From Halopseudomonas phragmitis (GTDB lineage: Bacteria; Pseudomonadota; Gammaproteobacteria; Pseudomonadales; Pseudomonadaceae), in assembly GCF_002056295.1 (NCBI RefSeq), contig NZ_CP020100.1, positions 1,449,501 through 1,513,500 of the forward strand: DNA of 64,000 bases, read 5' to 3'. Numbering within the stretch: the stretch's first letter is position 1; each line of letters begins with the position of its first letter. Positions 25,474 through 32,997 of this stretch are shown here, in pieces. A program made the translations under genes and the position numbers. Below the pieces are notes generated by a model that worked only from the letters and a program-made list of their open reading frames with translations, did not search any database and had not been told where the DNA came from.

Positions 25474-26378
25474 GCGGCGGATCCGCCGACCGGCTTGTCG
25501 CCGACCACCGTAGTGCGAAACATTTCCCGCCGCTTGCCGAAATAGTCCGAGACCGGTTGATGCCAGGTGCAGCGGTTGTCCCAGATGGCTAGTGTGCCGG
25601 GTGCCCAGCGCATACGGCAGGTAAAGGCCGGGGCGGTGGCGACAGAGAACAGGTAGTCGAGGATCGGTCGCGACTCCTCGGCCTTCATTCCTTCGATACC
25701 AAGGGTGTAGGCGGGGTTGGCGAACAGCACGTTGCGGCCGGTTTCCGGGTGGCGGGTGATCAGCGGGTGACTGCGCACGTCATGGTCAACGTTTTCGCCA
25801 TAGACAATCTTCATGCTTTCCAGCCCGGCATTGTGCTTGGCATTAGGGCCATAGCCGAACTCGGGAGTGTGGATGCCGCGCAAACCGAGCAGCATGTTCT
25901 GCATGGCCGGCGACAGCCATTCGTAGGCCAGGTACATGTTGGTATAGAGGGTATCGCCGCCGACGTCAGGCACATCGTGGCCGTACAGCAGGGTAAAGGC
26001 CGGCGGACGTTCCTGAAAGGTCCAGTCGGTGTGCCAGGCGCCACCAAAGACGATCGGTGTGCTTTCGTCGGCCTCTTTACGTACATGCACCACATGCGGG
26101 TGATCAGCCATGGGTTTGACATAGGGTTCGTTACCGAACTCGCCAAAGCGCAGCGTCACCGCCTCCAGTTGGGCGACGGACAGACTCTGATCGCGAATGA
26201 ACAGCACCAGATGGTCCATCAGCGCCTGACGCAGTTCTGTCTGGCCTTCGTCGGACAGGTTGTTGAGGTCGATGTCATAGACATCAGCGCCCATCGAGCC
26301 GGCTACAGGGGATATCTTGAAGTGTTGGTAGCTGCGGGCCTGGTTGTTGCTGGCGCTGGTGTAGAAGAACTCGGGCAT
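25470..26378 (-). CDS. TauD/TfdA-family Fe(II)/2-oxoglutarate dioxygenase
   Basis: 302-aa oxygenase. The iron triad is visible as His116 and Asp118 in AWHTDWTF and His273 in NRCTWHQ; the 2-oxoglutarate-binding Arg lies in KRREMFRTTV. The pattern HPLITRHPETGRNVLFAN is typical of the TfdA branch (2,4-D, taurine and related hydroxylases). It is first in a two-gene operon with a hydratase and divergent from an AraC-type regulator. The ATG has AAGG upstream. The natural substrate cannot be deduced; an alpha-hydroxylated ether, sulfonate or amine that fragments after hydroxylation would suit the family. Confidence 0.85.
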   Translation of the reverse strand: MPEFFYTSASNNQARSYQHFKISPVAGSMGADVYDIDLNNLSDEGQTELRQALMDHLVLFIRDQSLSVAQLEAVTLRFGEFGNEPYVKPMADHPHVVHVRKEADESTPIVFGGAWHTDWTFQERPPAFTLLYGHDVPDVGGDTLYTNMYLAYEWLSPAMQNMLLGLRGIHTPEFGYGPNAKHNAGLESMKIVYGENVDHDVRSHPLITRHPETGRNVLFANPAYTLGIEGMKAEESRPILDYLFSVATAPAFTCRMRWAPGTLAIWDNRCTWHQPVSDYFGKRREMFRTTVVGDKPVGGSAA

Positions 26379-26398
26379 GATGGTTACCTTTTCTTATG

Positions 26399-26480
26399 AG
26401 TCATGGCCCGGTCAGCATGCTACAGGGCCTATACTTCGGCCATGACTTCTACTGCCATCGCATGACAGATACTGCCAGAA
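26399..26480. promoter_or_regulatory. Candidate AraC-family operator cluster in divergent promoter region
   Basis: Two tandem 20-bp-spaced direct repeats, CATGAC-N3-TACTGCCA at 26441-26457 and 26461-26477, match at 14 of 17 positions. In addition AGTCATGGCC (26399-26408) and GGCCATGACT (26438-26447) form a perfect 10-bp inverted repeat, giving a third half site. Two-turn direct repeats next to a -35 region are typical targets of AraC/XylS dimers. Minus-strand -10 candidates are TATAGG (26433-26428) and TAGCAT (26422-26417); the latter places the repeats in classical class II geometry for the dioxygenase promoter. Confidence 0.6.
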
Positions 26481-26490
26481 CGGAGGAGTA

Positions 26491-27540
26491 ATGGACTGGC
26501 GACAACGACGTGACAGCACCAATGTCAGTTACCTGCTGGAGGTTGCGGGGCAGCTCGGCGTGGCTGCCGATGAGTGTCTTGCCAACACTGGCCTGAGCCT
26601 GGAACGACTGGCCGCGGGTGAGGGTTTTGAGCTGTGGCAGGAGCTGGCTGTGGTGCGCAATTTGGTGGCGCGCTGGCCGCACCCAGGTACTGGGCTGCGG
26701 GTCGGCAAGTGCTACCACCTGACCAGTCTGGGGTTGTTGGGCTATACCATGCTGGCCAGCCGTACCCTCTGGGAAGCGATCCAGGTCAGTGAGCGCTTTC
26801 GCCCGTTGTCGCTGTCGATCTGCCCGGTAAGCCTGCAACCGCATGAGCAGGGGCTGTGGATGTGCCTGGATGACAGTGTTCTGCCCGAGGATGCCCGTTG
26901 CCTGGTGGTTGAGCGCGGGTTGGCGGCCTGGAAGCGGGTATTCTCTGAGCTGCTGCAGCGGCCATTCATACCGCTGCAGGTTTCCCTGGCGCTGACCACG
27001 GCCGGCTCAGCGGCGGATTACAGTGCCCATTTCGGTTGCCCGGTCCTGTTGCGGCAGCCACGTAATGCCATGTTGATCGCGCGCAGCGACCTGGATAGCG
27101 CTTTGCCCCTGGCCAATGCCCAGACCCAGCAAACCTGTGCCAGCCTCTGCCAGCGCCTGTGTGATGACCTGGGGGATGTCCAGGGCGTGCTGGCGCGACA
27201 GGTGCTGCAACGGTTGATGAGTCATTCCGGACGCCATTGCCGGGCGGCCGAAGTGGCAGGTTGGCTGGGGCTTTCCGAGCGCACCCTGCATCGCCGTCTG
27301 GCCGAGGAGGGCTACCCGTTTCGCGGGCTCGACGAGCGGGTGCGGCGTAATCTGGCCGAGCGTCTGCTGGGCGACAGTGCCTTGGGGCTGGAAAGTATCG
27401 CGCAGCAGCTTGGCTATGCCGAGGCGGCGAGTTTTTCCCGGGCATTCAAGCGCTGGACCGGCCGCTCGCCGGATCAGTGGCGGCGCCAGCGTTTGCGCTC
27501 TGGCGAGCCCTTGACGCTGTTGGGAGAGACCTATGCTTGA
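26491..27540 (+). CDS. AraC-family transcriptional regulator (arabinose-binding-like N-terminus)
   Basis: 349 aa: an N-terminal ligand domain of the OruR/GadX/ArgR class at about 20-200 and a C-terminal double helix-turn-helix at about 240-340, with AAEVAGWLGLSERTLHRRL and IAQQLGYAEAASFSRAFKRWTGRSP. The start is the ATG behind GGAGGAG. Its 3' end overlaps the ABC ATPase gene by 8 bp, so it is also the first gene of that operon. The repeats upstream suggest it binds its own promoter and the divergent dioxygenase promoter. The inducer is unknown. Confidence 0.9.
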   Translation: MDWRQRRDSTNVSYLLEVAGQLGVAADECLANTGLSLERLAAGEGFELWQELAVVRNLVARWPHPGTGLRVGKCYHLTSLGLLGYTMLASRTLWEAIQVSERFRPLSLSICPVSLQPHEQGLWMCLDDSVLPEDARCLVVERGLAAWKRVFSELLQRPFIPLQVSLALTTAGSAADYSAHFGCPVLLRQPRNAMLIARSDLDSALPLANAQTQQTCASLCQRLCDDLGDVQGVLARQVLQRLMSHSGRHCRAAEVAGWLGLSERTLHRRLAEEGYPFRGLDERVRRNLAERLLGDSALGLESIAQQLGYAEAASFSRAFKRWTGRSPDQWRRQRLRSGEPLTLLGETYA

Positions 27541-28186
27541 GCTGTTACAGGTCAGCAAGGACTACGCCAGTCCACAGGGCAGCATCCGCGTGCTGGAACA
27601 AGTCGACCTGCAATTGGCGGCGGGTAGCAGCTTGGCCCTGACCGGTGAATCGGGCTGTGGCAAGAGCACATTGCTGCATCTGGTGGCCGGCCTGGATCTT
27701 CCTGATGGCGGCGATATTCGCCTGGATGGCCAGAGTCTCACTCGCCTGGGCGAAGCCGGGCGGGCTGCCTGGCGGCGTCAGCGTGTGGCGCTGGTGTTTC
27801 AGCAGTTCAATCTGATCCCGTCCTTGCCGGTGGCAGACAACCTGGCGTTCCAGGCCCGTCTGGCCGGGCGTCTGGAACGTCCCTGGCTGGACTATCTGAC
27901 CCGGCAACTGGGTCTTGAAAGTTTGCTCGGGCGTTATCCCGAACAGCTCTCCGGAGGCCAGCAACAGCGGGTGGCTGTTGGCCGGGCGCTGGCGGTCCGG
28001 CCACAGTTGCTGCTGGCCGACGAGCCAACCGGCAACCTGGATGAGCAAACGGCTGAAGAGGTCATGGCCTTGCTGCTGAAATTGGTGGCGGACAGTGGCT
28101 GCAGTCTGTTGATGGTGACGCATAGTCTGCATCTGGCCTCGCGCCTGGATCGGCAGGTGCGGCTGTCGGCTGGGCAATTGCACTGA
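27533..28186 (+). CDS. ABC transporter ATP-binding protein, LolD/MacB/AttE-like
   Basis: 217-aa ATPase of the type VII (FtsX-partner) ABC class. Walker A GESGCGKST is at residues 38-46, then the Q-loop FQQFNLIPSL, signature LSGGQQQR, Walker B LLLADEPTGNLD and the switch His in MVTHS. It overlaps the araC stop by 8 bp and shares a base with the permease start (TGATG). Such ATPases drive periplasmic or membrane lipid and lipoprotein handling rather than classical import. Confidence 0.9.
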   Translation: MLELLQVSKDYASPQGSIRVLEQVDLQLAAGSSLALTGESGCGKSTLLHLVAGLDLPDGGDIRLDGQSLTRLGEAGRAAWRRQRVALVFQQFNLIPSLPVADNLAFQARLAGRLERPWLDYLTRQLGLESLLGRYPEQLSGGQQQRVAVGRALAVRPQLLLADEPTGNLDEQTAEEVMALLLKLVADSGCSLLMVTHSLHLASRLDRQVRLSAGQLH

Positions 28187-30657
28187 TGCTGGGGCGGCTC
28201 GGTTGGACCTGGCTGACCTTGCTCAGTCATTGGCGCCGGCATCCGTTGCAGGCGTTGTGTCTGCTGGTCGGCCTGTGGCTGGCTACGGCGCTGTGGAGCG
28301 GGGTTCAGGCGCTCAATGCCCAGGCGCGTGACAGCTATGAGCGCGCGGCCCAGCTGTTTGGTGACGGTCAGCAAACGGTACTGATCAATCCGGCGGGACA
28401 GATGCTGGCCGAAGCGGATTATATTGACCTGCGTCTGGCTGGCTGGCCAGTGTCCCCGCTACTGCGTGGCAGTCTGCGGTTTGAGGGCCCCGATGGCCCG
28501 CGACGCCTGCAAGTACTGGGGGTTGAGCCCTTGACCCTGCCGGCCGGAGGGCTGTTGGGCCGCCAGCTCAACTCGGCGTCCGACTTGAGCGATTTCATGT
28601 ATGCGCCGGGGCGTACCTGGCTGGCGACCGATACCCTGGCCGAGCTGGGGTGGCAGCCGGGCCAGCAGCCGCAGACTGAGCATGGCGCGCGCTTGCCAAG
28701 CCTACAGGTTCGGGATGAACTGCCGTCAGGCACTTTGGTGGTCGATATCGGCCAAGCCCAGGCCCTGCTGGAACGGCCCGGACAACTGAGCCAGCTGCTG
28801 GTTGAGCAAGGCTTTGCCGCAGACCGGCCAGCCTTGCCGGCCGGTATTGAGCTGGTCTGGGATCAACGCGAAGAGGCTGACCTCGAGCGCCTGAGTGACA
28901 GTTTCCACATGAACCTGAGCGCTCTCGGACTCTTGGCCTTTCTGGTCGGGCTATTCATTGTCCATGCCGCTGCTGGTCTGGCGCTGGAGCAGCGCCGGGG
29001 GCTACTGCAGACCTTGCGAGCCTGCGGTGTGTCGCTGAGTCAGCTCAGTACGGCGTTGATCCTGGAGCTGTTGGTGCTGGCGCTGCTGGCAGGGCTGTTG
29101 GGACTGGTCAGCGGTTATCTGATCGCCAGTCTGCTGGTGGGCGATGTTGCCGCCAGCCTGCGGGGCCTGTATGGCGCTCAGGTGGTCGGGCAACTGCGGC
29201 TTGAGCCTGGCTGGTGGTGGGCCGGACTGGGTATGGCGGTGCTGGGCTGCGCTCTGGCTGGTGCTGCCAGTGTGCTGCGCGCCCTGCGTCTGCCGGTTCT
29301 GGCCTGGGCGCGGCCCCAGGCCTGGCGCGAGGCACAGGGGCGAACCCTGCGACGATTGTCTCTGGCGGCTGTGGTGCTGCTGGGGGCGGCGTTGCTGTTG
29401 GTGTGGCGTGGTGACAGCCTGGTGTCTGGGTTCATGTTGCTGGGCTGTCTGCTGCTGGGCGTGGCCTGGCTGTTGCCGTTATGGCTGGCGCTGTTGCTGC
29501 GGCTTGGCCAGCGCCTGGCCAAACAGCCGGTTTGGCAGTGGTTCTGGGCCGACAGCCAGCAGCAGTTGGGTGGTTTGAGTCTGGCGCTGATGGCTCTGCT
29601 GCTGGCGCTGGCGGCCAATATCGGGGTGGGCAGCATGACCGAAGGGTTTCGCAAGACCTTTGTCGGCTGGCTGGATCAGCGTCTGGCCGCGGATATCTAT
29701 GTGCGTCCGGACGGCGCCACAGAGGCTGTGCAGTTGAGTCGCTGGTTGCAGGCCCGACCTGAGGTTGTTGGGCTGCTGCCCAGCTGGCAGCAGGAACTGC
29801 GCGTCGGTGGCTGGCCAACGGAGGCCAGTGGCGTGATCAATCATCCCCTGTACGCCGAGTCCTGGCCGCTGCGCGACAGCCTGGCCCAGGCCTGGCCACG
29901 CCTGCATGCGGGCGAAGGGGTCATGGTCAGTGAACAGCTGGCGCAGCGGCTGGGGCTGACGCTGGGCAGCAATCTGGAGCTACTGACGCCAGCCGGGGTG
30001 CAGGTTTTCGTGGTCCTGGGGCACTATGCCGACTATGGGAATCCGCGTGGACAGGTGCTGATGGCCGCTGAGCGCTTTCGCGAGCTATGGCCGCAGCGTG
30101 AACTTACCAGCATCGGTGTCCTGACCCGGGAGGGGGCAGCCGCGCAACTGGTCGAGGCCCTGCGCCATGAGTTCGATCTGCCGGGTAACCGGGTGATCGA
30201 CCAGGCCACACTCAAAGACTATTCGCGTCAGGTGTTCGAGCAAACCTTCGCCGCCACGGCGGCGCTCAACAGCCTGACCCTGGGCGTAGCGGTGATTGCC
30301 CTGTTGTGCAGCCTGTTGAGCCTGGCCGACAGCCGCCTGGGGCAATTGGCTCCGCTCTGGGCCATGGGCCTGACGCCAGCGGGGCTGGCCCGGCTGAGTC
30401 TGATCCAGATGCTGGCGCTGGCGGGCCTGACCTGCCTGCTGGCGATTCCGCTGGGGCTGGCGTTGGCCTGGGTGCTGGTCGAGGTGGTCAATGTCCAGGC
30501 TTTTGGCTGGCGCCTGCCCTGGCACTGGTTCCCCGGGCAGTGGCTGGTGCTGACGGCACTGGCGCTGCTGGCGGTACTGCTGGCCAGCCTGGGCCCGGTA
30601 TGGCGGCTCAGCCGTCAGGGGCCGATGGACATGTTGAGGCGCTTGGCGCATGACTAA
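28186..30657 (+). CDS. FtsX-like ABC permease, AttF/AttG type
   Basis: 823-aa permease with an N-terminal helix near residues 15-35, a large periplasmic region, two FtsX (ABC3) membrane domains (about 235-375 and 690-815), and extra helices in the middle near 395-480. A second periplasmic domain lies at about 500-680. The doubled FtsX architecture resembles LolE-like predicted lipid or lipoprotein transport permeases and the AttFG component of AttEFGH systems. It overlaps the following lipoprotein gene by 8 bp. Leu content is very high. Substrate unknown. Confidence 0.85.
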   Translation: MLGRLGWTWLTLLSHWRRHPLQALCLLVGLWLATALWSGVQALNAQARDSYERAAQLFGDGQQTVLINPAGQMLAEADYIDLRLAGWPVSPLLRGSLRFEGPDGPRRLQVLGVEPLTLPAGGLLGRQLNSASDLSDFMYAPGRTWLATDTLAELGWQPGQQPQTEHGARLPSLQVRDELPSGTLVVDIGQAQALLERPGQLSQLLVEQGFAADRPALPAGIELVWDQREEADLERLSDSFHMNLSALGLLAFLVGLFIVHAAAGLALEQRRGLLQTLRACGVSLSQLSTALILELLVLALLAGLLGLVSGYLIASLLVGDVAASLRGLYGAQVVGQLRLEPGWWWAGLGMAVLGCALAGAASVLRALRLPVLAWARPQAWREAQGRTLRRLSLAAVVLLGAALLLVWRGDSLVSGFMLLGCLLLGVAWLLPLWLALLLRLGQRLAKQPVWQWFWADSQQQLGGLSLALMALLLALAANIGVGSMTEGFRKTFVGWLDQRLAADIYVRPDGATEAVQLSRWLQARPEVVGLLPSWQQELRVGGWPTEASGVINHPLYAESWPLRDSLAQAWPRLHAGEGVMVSEQLAQRLGLTLGSNLELLTPAGVQVFVVLGHYADYGNPRGQVLMAAERFRELWPQRELTSIGVLTREGAAAQLVEALRHEFDLPGNRVIDQATLKDYSRQVFEQTFAATAALNSLTLGVAVIALLCSLLSLADSRLGQLAPLWAMGLTPAGLARLSLIQMLALAGLTCLLAIPLGLALAWVLVEVVNVQAFGWRLPWHWFPGQWLVLTALALLAVLLASLGPVWRLSRQGPMDMLRRLAHD

Positions 30658-31732
30658 AGCTTATCTGTGTCTGCTAATGATAGCGCTGCTGCTCAGCGGC
30701 TGTGAGCCAGCGCGCGAGACGCCGGGTGAAGGCTTTGCCGGGCTTGGCCGTGAACAGCAGGGCTATGCTCCGGTGGTGCCGGGGCGGGTACTGAGCTTCC
30801 CGGCCGACCATGCGGCCCACCCCGAGTTTCGTATCGAATGGTGGTATGTCACCGCCAATCTCAAGGATCAGCAGGGACGTGACTGGGGCGCGCAGTGGAC
30901 TCTGTTTCGGCAGGCGCTACAGCCGCACACCGAGACGTCGCCAACCGCCGGCTGGGGTCAGCCGCAGGTCTGGCTCGGGCATGCGGCACTGACTCAGGCG
31001 CAGGGTCATCGCCATGCCGAACGTCTGGCCCGAGGGGGCGTCGGTCAGGCTGGGGTGGAGTTGAATCCCTATCGCGCCTGGATTGATCACTGGCAACTGA
31101 GCGGTCAGGCCAATGCCATGCTCAGCCCGCTTTGGGTGCAGGCACAGGGCGAGAACTTTGGTTATCGGCTGGAACTGCACAGTGACCGGCCGGTGGTATT
31201 GCAGGGCGAGCAGGGATACAGCCGCAAGTCCGACAGCGATCAGGCCTCCTATTACTACAGCCAGCCGTTCTATCAGGTCAGGGGCGAGATCGAGTGGGAT
31301 GGCGAGCGGCTGGCGGTCACGGGGCAGGGCTGGCTTGATCGGGAGTGGAGTAGCCAACCGCTGGCAGAAGATCAACAGGGTTGGGACTGGTTTTCTCTGC
31401 ATCTGGATAGCGGCGATAAGCTGATGCTGTTCCGGCTGCGCAGCGAGCAACGCGGACATTACCTGTCCGGCACCTGGATCAGCGCCACGGGGCAGACCTG
31501 GCCGCTGGCACCTGAGGCGGTCGAGATCGAGCCGCTCAATCAGACCTCAGTGGCCGGGCGTCAGCTACCGACCCGCTGGCACCTGCGAGTAGCCGCGCGG
31601 GATTTCGAGGTTACGACCGAGGCCCTGAATCCACAGGCCTGGATGGGCACCGGCATTCCCTACTGGGAAGGGCCGATTCGAGTGTCCGGCAGTCATGCCG
31701 GGGTTGGTTATCTGGAAATGACCGGTTATTGA
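30650..31732 (+). CDS. AttH/CrtC-like lipocalin-family lipoprotein
   Basis: 360-aa secreted lipoprotein. The signal has a Leu-rich core and lipobox LSGC with Cys18; Glu at +2 does not retain it in the inner membrane, so outer-membrane placement is likely. The rest matches the CrtC/AttH (carotenoid 1,2-hydratase-like) double-lipocalin fold, with EWWYVTANL early and GWDWFSLHLDSGDKLMLFRLR later. No carotenoid genes are nearby, so the AttH role of binding a hydrophobic ligand for its ABC transporter is preferred over an enzymatic one. It is the last gene of the araC-ABC operon. Confidence 0.85.
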   Translation: MTKAYLCLLMIALLLSGCEPARETPGEGFAGLGREQQGYAPVVPGRVLSFPADHAAHPEFRIEWWYVTANLKDQQGRDWGAQWTLFRQALQPHTETSPTAGWGQPQVWLGHAALTQAQGHRHAERLARGGVGQAGVELNPYRAWIDHWQLSGQANAMLSPLWVQAQGENFGYRLELHSDRPVVLQGEQGYSRKSDSDQASYYYSQPFYQVRGEIEWDGERLAVTGQGWLDREWSSQPLAEDQQGWDWFSLHLDSGDKLMLFRLRSEQRGHYLSGTWISATGQTWPLAPEAVEIEPLNQTSVAGRQLPTRWHLRVAARDFEVTTEALNPQAWMGTGIPYWEGPIRVSGSHAGVGYLEMTGY

Positions 31733-31735
31733 GGC

Positions 31736-31765
31736 TTGACGCTGTGCCGGCCGGCGGCGTAGATT
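31736..31765 (+). promoter_or_regulatory. Sigma-70 promoter of the ilvA leader
   Basis: TTGACG (31736-31741) and TAGATT (31760-31765) are separated by 18 bases. The expected transcription start, 6-8 bases on, falls on or next to the A of the leader-peptide ATG at 31772. Confidence 0.6.
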
Positions 31766-31771
31766 GAGGCC

Positions 31772-31837
31772 ATGTCAGCGCTCAACGTGTTTTTCGCCCG
31801 AATGATTATTACCGCCATTCCGATATTGGCGGGCTGA
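31772..31837 (+). CDS. Isoleucine-rich leader peptide (attenuator) of ilvA
   Basis: A 21-codon ORF too short for ordinary gene calling. Its control segment MIITAIPIL (residues 11-19) holds four Ile codons (ATT, ATT, ATT, ATA) plus a Leu codon. It lies just upstream of an intrinsic terminator and of ilvA. GGCGGG around its last codons (31828-31833) can pair with CCCGCC (31854-31859), the 5' arm of the terminator, giving the alternative antiterminator. There is no ribosome-binding site at proper spacing. Known class: amino-acid biosynthetic attenuators. Inferred: stalling at Ile codons relieves termination. Confidence 0.8.
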   Translation: MSALNVFFARMIITAIPILAG

Positions 31838-31851
31838 CACGCGTCCATCCC

Positions 31852-31875
31852 AACCCGCCCTTGAGGCGGGTTTTT
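31852..31875 (+). terminator. Attenuator terminator ahead of ilvA
   Basis: An 8-bp stem AACCCGCC / GGCGGGTT with a 5-base loop, followed by TTTTTC. It lies 14 bases after the leader-peptide stop and 37 bases before ilvA. Its 5' arm can instead pair with GGCGGG overlapping the leader stop region. Confidence 0.9.
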
Positions 31876-31911
31876 CATGACTGCTCCGAGGGTTAAAAGC
31901 CAGGAGGCAGC

Positions 31912-32997
31912 ATGAATACCCGTTTATCCCCCGAGCCAGAAACCTGCCGGGACCCGCAACCCTATAGCCGCAGCGGATTGGGTGGCGCCATTCGCCCCGG
32001 ACTCGCGCCCGGTCTGCTGCGCGATTATGTCGCCCGCATTCTGTCGGCCCCGGTGTACGAGGTGGCGCATGAGACGCCGCTGCAGCAAGCCGCGCAGCTT
32101 TCTTCCCGGCTGGGCAACCGGATACTGCTCAAGCGTGAAGATCTGCAGCCGGTATTTTCCTTCAAGATCCGTGGCGCCTACGCCAAGCTGGCCAGTCTGG
32201 ATGCTCAGGCCCGCGCCGCCGGGGTTATCTGCGCTTCGGCCGGTAATCATGCCCAAGGCCTGGCATTGGCAGCCCGGCACCTGCAGGTCAAGGCGCTGAT
32301 TGTCATGCCCGCCAATACCCCACAGATCAAGGTCCAGGGGGTACGCCAGCAGGGCGCCCAGGTGTTGTTGCAGGGCGATAGCTTCACCCAAGCGTTGGAG
32401 TACGCCCAGCTACTGGCCCGGCTACAGGGTTACAGCTTTATTGCGCCCTACGACGACCCCGAGGTGATCGCCGGGCAGGGCACGGTGGCTGTCGAGCTGC
32501 TGCGTCAGCAGGCCGAACTGGACGCGGTGTTCGTGCCGGTCGGCGGCGGTGGTTTGATTGCCGGGGTGGCGGCTTATTTGAAGTATCTCAACCCGGCAAT
32601 CCGGGTGGTTGGGGTTGAGGCCGAAGGCTCAGCTTGTCTGAAAGCGGCTCTGGATAGCGGTAAACGAGTGGTGTTGCCGAGTGTGGATGGCTTTGCTGAT
32701 GGAGTGGCTGTGGCTCAGGTCGGGGTGCATAACTGGGCTCTGTGTCGTCATCTGGTCGATGAGGTCATCAGCGTCGGCAACGATGAAATCTGTGCAGCCA
32801 TTCGCCAGGTCTACGAGGACACCCGGGCGATCACCGAACCTTCGGGTGCCCTGGCCGTGGCCGGGTTGCAGCGTTATGTAGCCCGCAGCGGGTGCCGGGA
32901 TCGGACCCTGGTGGCAATTACCTCGGGCGCCAATATCAATTTCGCCAGCCTGCGCCATGTGATCGAGCGCACTGAGCAGATGCTCAGTGTGGCCTGA
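31912..32997 (+). CDS. ilvA: Threonine dehydratase, short form without ACT-like regulatory domain
   Basis: PLP enzyme that deaminates threonine to 2-oxobutyrate, the entry to isoleucine. 361 aa, against about 500 for feedback-regulated biosynthetic IlvA: the chain ends after the catalytic domain, so the C-terminal isoleucine-binding domains are missing. PLP Lys85 lies in VFSFKIRGAY; the phosphate loop is VPVGGGGLIAG. There is an unusual N-terminal extension of about 40 residues. The ATG has AGGAGG. The isoleucine-codon attenuator upstream argues for a biosynthetic role with transcriptional instead of allosteric control. Its 3' end overlaps cvfB tail to tail by 14 bp. It could be an additional paralogue (ilvA2). 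Confidence 0.88.
   Translation: MNTRLSPEPETCRDPQPYSRSGLGGAIRPGLAPGLLRDYVARILSAPVYEVAHETPLQQAAQLSSRLGNRILLKREDLQPVFSFKIRGAYAKLASLDAQARAAGVICASAGNHAQGLALAARHLQVKALIVMPANTPQIKVQGVRQQGAQVLLQGDSFTQALEYAQLLARLQGYSFIAPYDDPEVIAGQGTVAVELLRQQAELDAVFVPVGGGGLIAGVAAYLKYLNPAIRVVGVEAEGSACLKAALDSGKRVVLPSVDGFADGVAVAQVGVHNWALCRHLVDEVISVGNDEICAAIRQVYEDTRAITEPSGALAVAGLQRYVARSGCRDRTLVAITSGANINFASLRHVIERTEQMLSVA

Noticed and set aside
30650-31732. Carotenoid 1,2-hydratase function for the CrtC-like protein
   Set aside because: No carotenoid biosynthesis genes are present, the protein is a lipoprotein, and it is coupled to an FtsX-type ABC transporter, so the AttH role is more credible.
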